64,000 nucleotides of DNA from Klebsiella sp050058015 (GTDB lineage Bacteria > Pseudomonadota > Gammaproteobacteria > Enterobacterales > Enterobacteriaceae): assembly GCF_050058015.1 (NCBI RefSeq), contig NZ_CP170106.1, forward strand, positions 710,617 to 774,616, read 5' to 3'. The position numbers were made by a program, and so were the translations under genes. Positions 49,412-57,946 of the stretch are shown piece after piece. The notes beneath the pieces are model-generated. The model saw only the letters and a list, made by a program, of their open reading frames with translations, was not told the DNA's origin and made no database searches. How positions within the stretch are numbered: the first letter of the stretch is position 1; each line of letters begins with the position of its first letter.

Positions 49412-50997
49412 TGGGTGAACATCTTTCAGCGCCGGAAAAGTTACGTAATCAGTCCGCCAGCGCCATTCTTTCGGGCGAATTTGACGAAGAACAGGTGCTG
49501 CTGCCATATCAGCGCCGGTGGATTGCCGATAAATCTCAGCTCAAAATTGCCGAGAAATCCCGCCGTACCGGTCTGACATGGGCGGAAGCGGCTGAGTCTG
49601 CGCTCAATGGTGCAATGTCTGTCGCCGCCGGTGGTTGCGACACCTTCTATGTCGGCACCACCAAAGATATGGCGCGTGAGTTTATCGATGCCGTGGCTAT
49701 GTGGTCTAAGGCCTATGGACTGGCGGCAGGCGAAGTCGGTGAAGAAGTCCTGAAAGATGAAGACAAAGATATCCTTGTCTATGTCGTCAACTTTGCCAGC
49801 GGCTTTAAAACAAAAGCTCTGTCATCCAATCCGTCAAACATGCGTGGTATGGACGGCAATATTGTTATCGATGAGTCGGCCTTCCAGAGCGATCTGGCCG
49901 CCGTTCTCAAGGCCGCTCTGGCGCAAACCATGTGGGGGCATAAGGTTCGTCTTATTTCCACCCATAACGGCATTGAGAATCTGTTCAATACCATCATTAC
50001 CGATAGTCGTGCCGGTAAAAAACGATATTCCGTTCATCGGATTGATATTGAAACGGCCATTGCTGACGGCCTGTATCGTCGTATCTGCCAGGTGACGAAA
50101 AAGCCGTGGTCACCCGATGCCGAGGCGGAGTGGCTGGCGAACCTGCTGAGCGATACCGCCACCGAAGAGGATGCCCACGAGGAATATTACTGTGAGCCGA
50201 AGAACGGCGGCGGCACCTATCTGGCCCGCTCCATCCGTGAGCGAGCTGCGCGGGGCTCCGGTCCCGTTCTGCGCTTCACCGGTACGGCTGCGTTCAATGC
50301 CATGCCGGAAATCATCCGTGCGCTGGATATGCAGGAATGGCTGGATAAGGTGGTGCTGCCCGTGCTGAACACGCTGCCGCAGAACCTTCGCCACTGCCTC
50401 GGCGAGGACTTTGCGCGGTCTGGTCACCTGACGGTCTTTGCGCCGATGACCGTCAACGACGACACCACACGTACCGTACCGTTCCTTGTCGAGCTGGCCA
50501 ACGTTCCCTACAAGCAGCAGGAGCAGGCGCTGTTCTTTATCTGCGACAGGCTACCGCGCCGCGACGGTATCAAGCTCGATGGCCGGGGTAATGGTAACTA
50601 TCTTGCCGAACAGGCGGCGGAGAAGTACGGCGCAGAGGTGGAGGTGGTCATGCCGTCCGTCGCCCACTACCGCGAGAACATGCCGCGCTTTAAAGCGGCG
50701 TTTGAGGATGATGAACTGGTGCTGCCGAAGCACGAGGACGTTATCAGTGACCTCGGGCAGATTGTCGTTCAGCGCGGCGTGCCGGGAATTGATGACCGGG
50801 AGAACACCGGCAGCGATGGCCACAAGCGTCACGGCGACAGCGCGTATGCGATCTTCCTCGCCTTTCTCGCCAGTAAAGAGGACTGCCAGCGTTACGAACT
50901 GCACCGGCTTAACAACTCCCAACAGCAGCGCAACAGCGACAGTCGCCGTCAGTTGCGCATCACCCGTGGTCTTAAAAATCAGCGAGGACTGCTCTGA
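49411..50997 (+). CDS. Terminase large subunit (gp28-like)
   Basis: About 528 residues: QLKIAEKSRRTGLTWAEA (Walker A-like, variant as in gp28), MDGNIVIDESAFQ (Walker B), LISTHNG (motif III), and a C-terminal nuclease part. It powers DNA packaging into heads. Start ATG 49411 overlaps the gp27 stop. Confidence 0.92.
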   Translation: MGEHLSAPEKLRNQSASAILSGEFDEEQVLLPYQRRWIADKSQLKIAEKSRRTGLTWAEAAESALNGAMSVAAGGCDTFYVGTTKDMAREFIDAVAMWSKAYGLAAGEVGEEVLKDEDKDILVYVVNFASGFKTKALSSNPSNMRGMDGNIVIDESAFQSDLAAVLKAALAQTMWGHKVRLISTHNGIENLFNTIITDSRAGKKRYSVHRIDIETAIADGLYRRICQVTKKPWSPDAEAEWLANLLSDTATEEDAHEEYYCEPKNGGGTYLARSIRERAARGSGPVLRFTGTAAFNAMPEIIRALDMQEWLDKVVLPVLNTLPQNLRHCLGEDFARSGHLTVFAPMTVNDDTTRTVPFLVELANVPYKQQEQALFFICDRLPRRDGIKLDGRGNGNYLAEQAAEKYGAEVEVVMPSVAHYRENMPRFKAAFEDDELVLPKHEDVISDLGQIVVQRGVPGIDDRENTGSDGHKRHGDSAYAIFLAFLASKEDCQRYELHRLNNSQQQRNSDSRRQLRITRGLKNQRGLL

Positions 50998-52568
50998 TGT
51001 TAAAAAAACTTACCGGGGCCATCCGCAGCCTGTTGAGTCCCTCAACGGGTGAGCCAGTCACCGTCAGTGAATCGGATATGAAACAAGCAGAGGCCCGGGC
51101 CGGGAGCGTCAGCGTCAGGCGACCCTCTCCGGGCATCAGCGTGGCGAGTACCTTATCCCCGGCCAGACTGGCCGGGGTGTTACGTAATGTGCCGGAAGGT
51201 AATGCCAGGGACTACTTTATTCTTGCCGAAGAGATGGAAGAACGTGACCTGCACTATGCCAGCGTGTTACGTACCCGCAAGCTGACTGTCGCCGGTATTC
51301 CTCCGGCAGTGGAAGCCGCAAGCGATGATGAGCATGATGTGATGCTGGCTGATGCCGTACGCGATCTGATTGAACAGCCGCAGATGCCTGAGCTGCTGTT
51401 TGATCTGCTTGACGGACTCGGCAAAGGCGTGGGAGTCTGCGAAATCCTCTGGGATACCCGCGACGGCTGGAAACCCCGCGACTATGAATGGGTAGACCCG
51501 CGTTTCATCAAACCTGACCGCGAGACCCAGCGCCAGTTTCGTCTGCTGACCGATGAACAGCCGGTTGATGGTATCCCGCTGACGCCGGGTAAGTATGTCA
51601 TTCACTTCCCCCGTCTCAAGTCCGGCCTGCCGCTGCGTAACGGACTGGCCCGTCTGGTGGCGGTGATGTATATGCTCAAGTCCTTTACCGTCCGTGACTG
51701 GTGGGCGTTTGCAGAGAAGTTTGGCATACCCATCGTCGTCGGTAAGTACGGGACCAATGCCTCCGATGAGCAGATTAAGATCCTCATTGACGCCATCAGT
51801 TCTATAGCCTCCGACGCCGGGTGTGCTATCCCCCAGAGTATGCAGCTTGAGATGCAGGAGACGGCCAGCCGCAACGGCGGTGGCGCTCTCTTCAAAGAGA
51901 TGGCCGAATGGTGCGACGCCCAGACCAGCAAGGCGGTGCTGGGACAGACCATGACCACCGACGACGGCAGCTCGCGGTCTCAGGCCGACGTGCATGACCG
52001 GGTGCGCATGGATATCGCCCGATGGGATGCCCGCCAGCTGGAGAACACTCTCAATGAGTTTCTGGTGCGTCCGTTCATCCAGTTCAACTATGGCCCGCAG
52101 GAAAAGTACCCGCGTGTGAAGCTGGCGATCAGTGAACCGGAGGACCTCAAAGCCTTTGTCGATGCGCTTATTCCCCTGGTTGATCGTGGTCTGCGGGTGC
52201 AGGAATCTGAGGTCCGGGACAAGTTTGGTCTGGCTGAGCCGGAGACCGGCGCGGTAGTGCTCTCGCCGTCCAACAGCTTCTCTGCCTTCAGCCCGGCACC
52301 GGCACTCAACCGTGAGCGGCTGGCGCTGAACCGTGAGCAGGACGATGAGATTGACGTGATGGTCAATGAAGCGCTGAAAGACTGGGAACAGACCGGCGAC
52401 GCCTTTACCAGTCCGGTGCTGCAGCTGGCCAAAGAGGTCGGGAGTTTTGAGGAGTTTCTGGCGCGTCTGCCGGACCTGCAGAAGACGCTGGAGCCTGCCG
52501 CGTTCGTCGAGCAGCTGGCGCTGCTGAGCTTTAAGGCGCGGACACTGGGAGATGAGAACGATGGCTAA
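50997..52568 (+). CDS. Portal protein gp29 (DUF935)
   Basis: 523 residues: ARDYFILAEEMEERDLHYASVLRTRKLTVAGIPPAVEAAS, YEWVDPRFIKPDRETQRQFR, AFAEKFGIPIVVGKYGTNASDEQ and LGQTMTTDDGSSRSQADVHDRVR. Forms the portal ring. Coupled to the terminase gene (TGATG). Confidence 0.94.
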   Translation: MLKKLTGAIRSLLSPSTGEPVTVSESDMKQAEARAGSVSVRRPSPGISVASTLSPARLAGVLRNVPEGNARDYFILAEEMEERDLHYASVLRTRKLTVAGIPPAVEAASDDEHDVMLADAVRDLIEQPQMPELLFDLLDGLGKGVGVCEILWDTRDGWKPRDYEWVDPRFIKPDRETQRQFRLLTDEQPVDGIPLTPGKYVIHFPRLKSGLPLRNGLARLVAVMYMLKSFTVRDWWAFAEKFGIPIVVGKYGTNASDEQIKILIDAISSIASDAGCAIPQSMQLEMQETASRNGGGALFKEMAEWCDAQTSKAVLGQTMTTDDGSSRSQADVHDRVRMDIARWDARQLENTLNEFLVRPFIQFNYGPQEKYPRVKLAISEPEDLKAFVDALIPLVDRGLRVQESEVRDKFGLAEPETGAVVLSPSNSFSAFSPAPALNRERLALNREQDDEIDVMVNEALKDWEQTGDAFTSPVLQLAKEVGSFEEFLARLPDLQKTLEPAAFVEQLALLSFKARTLGDENDG

Positions 52569-53415
52569 AGCTCCCGATATTATCCCCAAAGAGGCACTCG
52601 CCTGGCTGAAGTCGAAAAAGCTGACGCCGGGCTTCGATTATCGCGATGTCTGGAAGCAGGAGCACAGCATCGGTTTCACCGTGGCGAAGATGACGCAGCT
52701 CGACCTGCTCTCTGACGTCAAAGCGCTGGTCGAAGACGCGATGGCCAGCGGTCAGTCTTTCGCTGAATTCCGGGAGGTGCTGAAGCCTCTGCTGGTGAAG
52801 CGTGGATGGTGGGGTCAGCAGATGATGGATGACCCGCTGACAGGTGAGACAAAGACGGTACAGCTCGGCAGCGATCGTCGTCTGCGTACCATCTACGATA
52901 CCAACATGCGTACTGCCCGTAGTGCTGGTCAGTGGGACCGCATTGAGCGCACTAAACGTGCAATGCCCTATCTGCTCTATACGCTGGGTCCGTCACGCGA
53001 GCACCGCGCCGAGCACCTGAAATGGGCTGACCTTTGTTTGCCTGTTGACGACCCGTTCTGGCAGACACACATCGGCCCCAACGGCTGGGGCTGTAAATGC
53101 GGGGTTCGCCAGGTCAGCAAATACGAGTACGATCAGTTGCAGAAAAATGGCGTCCCGCGCAACGTGCAGCAGCCCGATGACAGCGGCCAGCCAACCGGCC
53201 ACGTTATCCGCCAGACCGTCCCGGTCCGCACCGAAGCGCCTCCCATCAAACGGGTGAAGTGGGTTAACAAACGCACCGGCGAAGAGGAGCTGGTGCCGGA
53301 GGGAATTGATCCGGGCTGGGACTACAACCCCGGCATGCGCCGTCAGGCCGAACTTGAGCGCCAGCTGGCCGCGAAGCAGAGCGCCTTCGACAGTGATAAT
53401 GAAACGAGGCGTTAA
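52561..53415 (+). CDS. Minor head protein F (gp30-like)
   Basis: 284 residues from MAKAPDIIPKEALAWLKSKKLTPGFDYRDVWKQEH; contains the head-morphogenesis domain (RTARSAGQWDRIERTKRAMPYLLYTLGPSREHRAEHLKWADLCLPVDDPFWQTHIGPNGWGCKCGVRQ). Shorter than Mu gp30; that may be the norm for this subgroup. Confidence 0.9.
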   Translation: MAKAPDIIPKEALAWLKSKKLTPGFDYRDVWKQEHSIGFTVAKMTQLDLLSDVKALVEDAMASGQSFAEFREVLKPLLVKRGWWGQQMMDDPLTGETKTVQLGSDRRLRTIYDTNMRTARSAGQWDRIERTKRAMPYLLYTLGPSREHRAEHLKWADLCLPVDDPFWQTHIGPNGWGCKCGVRQVSKYEYDQLQKNGVPRNVQQPDDSGQPTGHVIRQTVPVRTEAPPIKRVKWVNKRTGEEELVPEGIDPGWDYNPGMRRQAELERQLAAKQSAFDSDNETRR

Positions 53416-53636
53416 TCCGCCTCAAACGCACTCAGGGACTTTACCGGCATTTGTGGTACGATGATTCTCTGAAAAAATCTTAAACGCGCCACGGCGTTTT
53501 TGAACGGGGTTTGAACGCGGTTCCCGCTACGCTTACCCGACACTCTTCCTTTATATACAGGGAAAGCGGTTAATCCGGTTTCTTCCTTTATATAGCCGAC
53601 ACTGTCCGTCAGTTACCTTTAACGACGGACAGCACC
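53416..53636. other. Intergenic gap before the protease gene, with short repeats
   Basis: No ORF. The blocks CTTCCTTTATATA occur at 53545-53557 and 53582-53594 and CCGACACT at 53537-53544 and 53598-53605, a mirrored arrangement ending about 30 bp before the protease gene. It may hold a promoter or regulator site. Confidence 0.4.
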
Positions 53637-54608
53637 ATGCCAAAGCCTGCAACACAACTCGAATTTCTGGCCCTGTGCTTTGAGCTTCCCGACCTGTCGG
53701 ATGCCAGCACGCCGCTGCCGGAATGGTTGCCGATGATCCCTGCGGGCACATTCACTGGCCGGGATGGCCGCTCGTGGGTAAACGACAATCCGCAGGCGTT
53801 CATTGCCACGTCCTTTCGTTACCCGACGTTGCCGTTTGATGCCGAGCATTCCACCGAGCTGCTTGGCCCTAAAGGTGAAGAAGCTCCGGCTTATGCCTGG
53901 ATTGATGCCATGCGCGTCAACGCCGACGGCAGCATTGACGGTCATATCGAGTGGACGCCTGACGGCGAAGCGCTCGTTCGCGGTAAGAAGTACCGCTATT
54001 ACAGCCCGGCGTTCCGTCATTTCCCTACCGGTCAGGTCTCGCATCTGTCCAGCGCAGGCCTGACCAACAAACCCAACCTGTATTTACCCGCACTTAACTC
54101 GGAGAACACCATGCCTGTACCTGTGCAGATTGCCACGGCACTGGGTCTGGCTGAGACCGCGTCGGTTGACGACGCCGTATCAGCGATCCAGACCATCAAA
54201 AACAGTGAATCGCTTGCGCTGAACCGTGCTCAAAACCCGGACCTGTCGAAGTTTATCCCGCTGGAGACCCATCAACTGGCGCTCAATCGCGCTCAGACAG
54301 CGGAAGAACGCCTGAAGACGCTGGATGAGAAAACGGCTACCGCGCTGGTTGACGATGCCGTAACCGCCGGGAAAGTCGCGCCCGCTAACCGCGATATGTA
54401 TCTGGCCCTTTGCCGCAGTGAAGAAGGCCGTCAGCAGTTTGCCGAGTTCGTGAAAACTGCGCAGCCACTGGTCAATCAGGACCCGTCCAAAGGCAAAGAG
54501 AACAAGGGGCAGCAGACTACGCTTAACGAAACTGAGCTGGCGATGTGCCGCAGCATGGGTATCTCGCAGGAAGAGTTTCTCGCCGCTAAACCGAAACAGG
54601 AGCAATAA
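53637..54608 (+). CDS. Head maturation protease I (gp32-like)
   Basis: 323 residues: WLPMIPAGTFTGRDGRSWVNDNPQAFIATSFRYPTLPFDAEHSTELLG, EEAPAYAWIDAMRVNADGSIDGHIEWTPDGEALV and YYSPAFRH. It is a Mu-type serine protease that matures the prohead. The C-terminal half doubles as the scaffold through an internal start at 54111. Confidence 0.9.
   Translation: MPKPATQLEFLALCFELPDLSDASTPLPEWLPMIPAGTFTGRDGRSWVNDNPQAFIATSFRYPTLPFDAEHSTELLGPKGEEAPAYAWIDAMRVNADGSIDGHIEWTPDGEALVRGKKYRYYSPAFRHFPTGQVSHLSSAGLTNKPNLYLPALNSENTMPVPVQIATALGLAETASVDDAVSAIQTIKNSESLALNRAQNPDLSKFIPLETHQLALNRAQTAEERLKTLDEKTATALVDDAVTAGKVAPANRDMYLALCRSEEGRQQFAEFVKTAQPLVNQDPSKGKENKGQQTTLNETELAMCRSMGISQEEFLAAKPKQEQ
54111..54608 (+). CDS. 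Scaffolding protein Z, nested in the protease gene
   Basis: An in-frame ATG at 54111 with CGGAG 7 nt upstream begins MPVPVQIATALGLAETASVDDAVSAIQTI, giving 165 residues identical to the protease C-terminus. Mu makes its scaffold gpZ in the same way from gene I. Confidence 0.7.
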   Translation: MPVPVQIATALGLAETASVDDAVSAIQTIKNSESLALNRAQNPDLSKFIPLETHQLALNRAQTAEERLKTLDEKTATALVDDAVTAGKVAPANRDMYLALCRSEEGRQQFAEFVKTAQPLVNQDPSKGKENKGQQTTLNETELAMCRSMGISQEEFLAAKPKQEQ

Positions 54609-54610
54609 CA

Positions 54611-55513
54611 ATGCCAGCACCGTCAGCTGAAATTCTGCACGCGCTCACCACGTCCCTGAGTGCGGCCTTTACCAAAGGTCTTGCGGGCGTCAAGCCGCAG
54701 TACCTGCGCATCGCTACTGAAGTGCCGAGCGGCTCTGCGTCCAATACGTATGGCTGGCTCTCGGACCTGCCGACTATCAAAGAGTGGGTCAGCGCCCGCC
54801 AGTTCGCGCAGTTGTCTCAGTACGGCTACACCATCGCCAACAAGACCTGGGAAAACTCGATCAAGGTCAAGCGTGAAAACATCGAAGACGACCAGATTGG
54901 TCAGTACAGCGTGATTGCGCAGGCATTCGGTCAGCAGGTCGCCGAGTTCCCGGACACGCTGAGCTTCCCGCTGCTGGTTGCCGGTTTCAGCACCCTGTGC
55001 TTTGACGGCCAGAACTTCTTTGATACTGACCATCCGATGGCGGGCGGCACCTACAGCAACGTTGTAGGCGATATCGCGACCGACACCGGCGAGCCGTGGT
55101 TCCTGATTGATGAGAGCCAGGTACTCAAGCCGATCCTTTATCAGAACCGCCGTCCCTTCAATTTCCAGGCACTGGATGACCTCAGCAGTGACCACACCTT
55201 CAAGAACAATGAGTTCCTGTATGGCGTGGATGGCCGCTGCAACGTGGGCTTTGGTTTCTGGCAGACCGCCTGCGGGTCCCGCGCGCCGCTGACTGTCGCC
55301 AGCTATGAGGCGGCGGTGAAGGTTCTGCAGGGCATGAAGCGCGATTCCGGTAACCCGCTGGGTATCCGTCCGACCACGCTGGTCGTCGGTCCGAACAACC
55401 GCGCAGCCGCAAAGAAGATCATCGACGCGATGCTGGTCGATGGCGGTAACTCCAACATCTATTACAAGGATGTGGAGATCGTCGACAGCCCGTTTATCAC
55501 CACCCCGGCGTAA
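54611..55513 (+). CDS. Major head subunit T (gp34-like)
   Basis: 300 residues: LHALTTSLSAAFTKGLAGVKPQYLRIATEVPSGSASNTYGWLSDLPTIKEWV, NKTWENSIKVKRENIEDDQIGQY, TLCFDGQNFFDTDHPM. The capsid protein of Mu-like phages. Two bp after the protease stop. Confidence 0.95.
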   Translation: MPAPSAEILHALTTSLSAAFTKGLAGVKPQYLRIATEVPSGSASNTYGWLSDLPTIKEWVSARQFAQLSQYGYTIANKTWENSIKVKRENIEDDQIGQYSVIAQAFGQQVAEFPDTLSFPLLVAGFSTLCFDGQNFFDTDHPMAGGTYSNVVGDIATDTGEPWFLIDESQVLKPILYQNRRPFNFQALDDLSSDHTFKNNEFLYGVDGRCNVGFGFWQTACGSRAPLTVASYEAAVKVLQGMKRDSGNPLGIRPTTLVVGPNNRAAAKKIIDAMLVDGGNSNIYYKDVEIVDSPFITTPA

Positions 55514-55536
55514 CCATCAGCCTGCGTTTTAAAACC

Positions 55537-55565
55537 GTTACAGCGGGCGTTAAACCCGCTGTAAC
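55537..55565 (+). terminator. Perfect 11-bp hairpin after the major head gene
   Basis: GTTACAGCGGG pairs exactly with CCCGCTGTAAC across a 7-nt loop. No T-run follows, so it may reduce read-through or protect the capsid transcript rather than end it fully. Confidence 0.5.
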
Positions 55566-55588
55566 CCACCTTTAAAGAGGATGGAACA

Positions 55589-56143
55589 GTGAGTGGAACG
55601 AAAGAAAAAACAACGGGTAAGCAAAGCGCTAAAGGTTGCGCTGGCAAGGTTTCAGCGCAGGAAGTGGCACCGGCTGATGCATCTGACCTGCCGGGAGCTG
55701 AACGGTCAGTCACATTGCCAGGGCATTACATTGCGGTGGGTGCGTCCTCCGTCAGCGTGACGTCTGCCAATGCTGGCATTACCGCTGCGCCAACTTTTCC
55801 TTCAGCTGACTGGCTTAACGGCGTTCAGGGTGAGTTAAGCACTGTCCTGGAGGCTGCGGGTCAGGCCAGCACTGTCGCTCAAACGGTGCCAGCAACCGAC
55901 GACATCGAGGTACTGGAGGTTCGCGCCCGGTCTGAGCGTGGGTTCTTCCGCTGTGGCCGCTTCTGGCCGCGCGAGCCGGTGCATGTGTTTGTCAGCGACG
56001 ATCCCGATGGCGATAACGAGGCGAACGCGCTGGAGGGTGATGTGGTCGTGGAAAGCTTCATCAGCCACGAAACCGCTGCACGCCTGAAAGCTGAGCCTCA
56101 TCTGGTGGTGACGGTCGTGCAGACGGTAGCGGAGAAAAGCTGA
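55589..56143 (+). CDS. gp35-like protein (HI1506 family)
   Basis: 184 residues. The C-terminal part carries VLEVRARSERGFFRCGRFWPREPVHVFV ... LKAEPHLVVTVVQ, the Mu-like FluMu N-terminal/HI1506 fold; the first about 110 residues are Ala/Ser-rich. Located between major head and gp36 as expected. Confidence 0.82.
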   Translation: MSGTKEKTTGKQSAKGCAGKVSAQEVAPADASDLPGAERSVTLPGHYIAVGASSVSVTSANAGITAAPTFPSADWLNGVQGELSTVLEAAGQASTVAQTVPATDDIEVLEVRARSERGFFRCGRFWPREPVHVFVSDDPDGDNEANALEGDVVVESFISHETAARLKAEPHLVVTVVQTVAEKS

Positions 56144-56583
56144 TGGGTATTTACGTTACCCGTGATGACCTGCTGGCTGCGGACGGGTCGCTGGTCTGGA
56201 CGATGGCCATCGACAAGGCAACGAACCAGCTCGACGAGACGAAGATTGCCACGGCCATCGAAGATGCCGACGCGGAGATCAACTCGTTTCTGTCAAAGCG
56301 TTACCAGTTACCGCTGAACATCACCACCGTTCCGCGCCCGCTGCACCGGGTAGCTGTATCCATCGCTATTTACTGGCTGTCCGAGCGCGACAATCAGGTC
56401 ACCGACCTGATTCAGAAGCGCTACGACAGCGCCATCCAGACCCTCAAGGAGATGGCGAACGGTACGCGCGACCTCGGCCTGCCGACCGACACTCCGGCCC
56501 CGGAGACCGATAACGGCAGGATGATTGTTGTCTCTGATAACAAACGTCTGTTCACCCGTAACAACCTTAAAGGGGTGCTGTGA
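56143..56583 (+). CDS. gp36-like protein (DUF1320)
   Basis: 146 residues: MGIYVTRDDLLAADGSLVWTMAIDKATNQLDETKIATAIEDADAEINSFLSKRYQLPL, a head-tail connector type of DUF1320. Coupled to both neighbours by overlapping stop and start. Confidence 0.9.
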   Translation: MGIYVTRDDLLAADGSLVWTMAIDKATNQLDETKIATAIEDADAEINSFLSKRYQLPLNITTVPRPLHRVAVSIAIYWLSERDNQVTDLIQKRYDSAIQTLKEMANGTRDLGLPTDTPAPETDNGRMIVVSDNKRLFTRNNLKGVL

Positions 56584-57125
56584 TGGGGATATCGGTTGAG
56601 GTTATCGGTGCTGAGAAGCTGCAGCAGATGCGACTGGCCATCGAGAAACTCTCTGACAGCTCACTGCAGCAGGAACTGCTGGAGAGTATCGGCGCTGTCG
56701 TGGAATCGCAGACCCGCCGCCGCATCAGCGACGAGAAAACCTCACCGGCCGGCGAGCGCTGGGAGGAATGGTCCGAAGGTTACCGCAAGACCCGCAGCGG
56801 CAATCAGAGCCTGCTGCAGGGCAACGGCGATCTGCTCGACAGCATCCAGTACATCGTCGGGCGTGGCCGCGTTCGCGTGGGTTCGCCGCTCAGCTACAGC
56901 GGCGTTCATCAGGACGGCTTTGCAGGCAGCGTCCCGGTCAGCGCTCACAAGCGTCTCATTCATCAGGCGTTTGGCCGGGCGCTCAAGCATCCGGTCTGGC
57001 AGAGCGTGGGCTCCCATACCCGCCAGATGAATATTCCGCAGCGCGAGTACCTCGGGCTGTCCACCGCAAACAGTGATGAGCTGATGCATGTCATCGGCGA
57101 TTTCTGGAGTGAGGTATTACCGTGA
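56583..57125 (+). CDS. Virion morphogenesis / tail completion protein G
   Basis: About 180 residues from MGISVEVIGAEKLQQMRLAIEKL; contains LLESIGAVVESQTRRRISDEKTSPAGERWEEWSEGYRKTRSG and LLQGNGDLLDSIQYIVG, the phage virion morphogenesis family. GTG at 56580 is an alternative start. Confidence 0.9.
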   Translation: MGISVEVIGAEKLQQMRLAIEKLSDSSLQQELLESIGAVVESQTRRRISDEKTSPAGERWEEWSEGYRKTRSGNQSLLQGNGDLLDSIQYIVGRGRVRVGSPLSYSGVHQDGFAGSVPVSAHKRLIHQAFGRALKHPVWQSVGSHTRQMNIPQREYLGLSTANSDELMHVIGDFWSEVLP

Positions 57126-57733
57126 CTAACGAACGTCCGTCCCTGCTGACCACCGGCTCCACGGTCTCCGCCGCTGAGAACATAGTGGCGTGGCTGAAGC
57201 CGGAGTTGCTGAACGAACCTCAGCAAAACAAACCTGACCGCGTCAGCGTGATTGAACGCCATATCGGCCAGTTCAGCACCCCGGCTGAGGTCAAAACCTG
57301 GCTGTCAGATCGTGATGGCTGTATCCGTCTGGCCGCACTCCGCGTGCGCAATATCCGCGCTCAGGCTGGCGGCACCGTCGGCGATATCACCTGGGCGGCG
57401 TACGTCATGGCCACCGATGCATGGGGCTATACGCGCGATACCCGCTGCGAGGTGCTGGTCGGAAAGCTGGTGCGCCGTATTGTCCAGCGCGGAGCCGCTA
57501 ACGGTATGAAGGCTGAGCGTCTGGCCACCTCCGTCAGCGCCGACAACATCTATTCCGGCGGGTTGAACGATCTGGGTCTGACCATGTGGGCCGTGACGTG
57601 GGAACAGGAGTTCCGCCTGGATGATGAGATCGACCTTGCCACCCTCCCGGACTTCCTGCGGCTGGGTGCAACACTGCAGGTCAGCGACGATACCGACCCC
57701 ATTAAAGACGTTATTAACGTAAGAGAGCCATAA
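57122..57733 (+). CDS. gp37-like protein (DUF1834)
   Basis: 203 residues with LLTTGSTVSAAENIVAWLKPELLNEPQ, then WAAYVMATDAWGYTRDTRCEVLVGKLVRRIV and MWAVTWEQEFRLDDE. A tail terminator-type protein in Mu-like phages. Overlaps the G stop by 4 bp. Confidence 0.88.
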   Translation: MTNERPSLLTTGSTVSAAENIVAWLKPELLNEPQQNKPDRVSVIERHIGQFSTPAEVKTWLSDRDGCIRLAALRVRNIRAQAGGTVGDITWAAYVMATDAWGYTRDTRCEVLVGKLVRRIVQRGAANGMKAERLATSVSADNIYSGGLNDLGLTMWAVTWEQEFRLDDEIDLATLPDFLRLGATLQVSDDTDPIKDVINVREP

Positions 57734-57735
57734 CG

Positions 57736-57945
57736 ATGAAGAAACATATTAAGCCCGCCCGCGCGGGACTGCAGGTGCGTAAAGCTGATGGCCAGCGCCT
57801 CAGTCCCGAAGGAGAAACGCTCCCCGTGAGCGCGTGGTGGCACCGTCGCGAAGCTGAAGGTGATGTTGTTATCACGGATATCCAGGCTGGATCCGTAACC
57901 GAACCGGCGGAAGTCCGCCAGACCCGAACCGCAAAGGAGAAGTGA
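57736..57945 (+). CDS. gp38-like protein (DUF2635)
   Basis: 69 residues: MKKHIKPARAGLQVRKADGQRLSPEGETLPVSAWWHRREAEGDVVI, the DUF2635 family always found before the sheath gene in Mu-like phages. Structural role unclear. Confidence 0.88.
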   Translation: MKKHIKPARAGLQVRKADGQRLSPEGETLPVSAWWHRREAEGDVVITDIQAGSVTEPAEVRQTRTAKEK

Positions 57946-57946
57946 T

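Noticed and set aside
51267..52589. 440-codon minus-strand ORF
   Set aside because: It lies wholly antisense to the portal gene, whose protein is clearly conserved; the composition is that of a reverse-frame shadow in GC-rich DNA.
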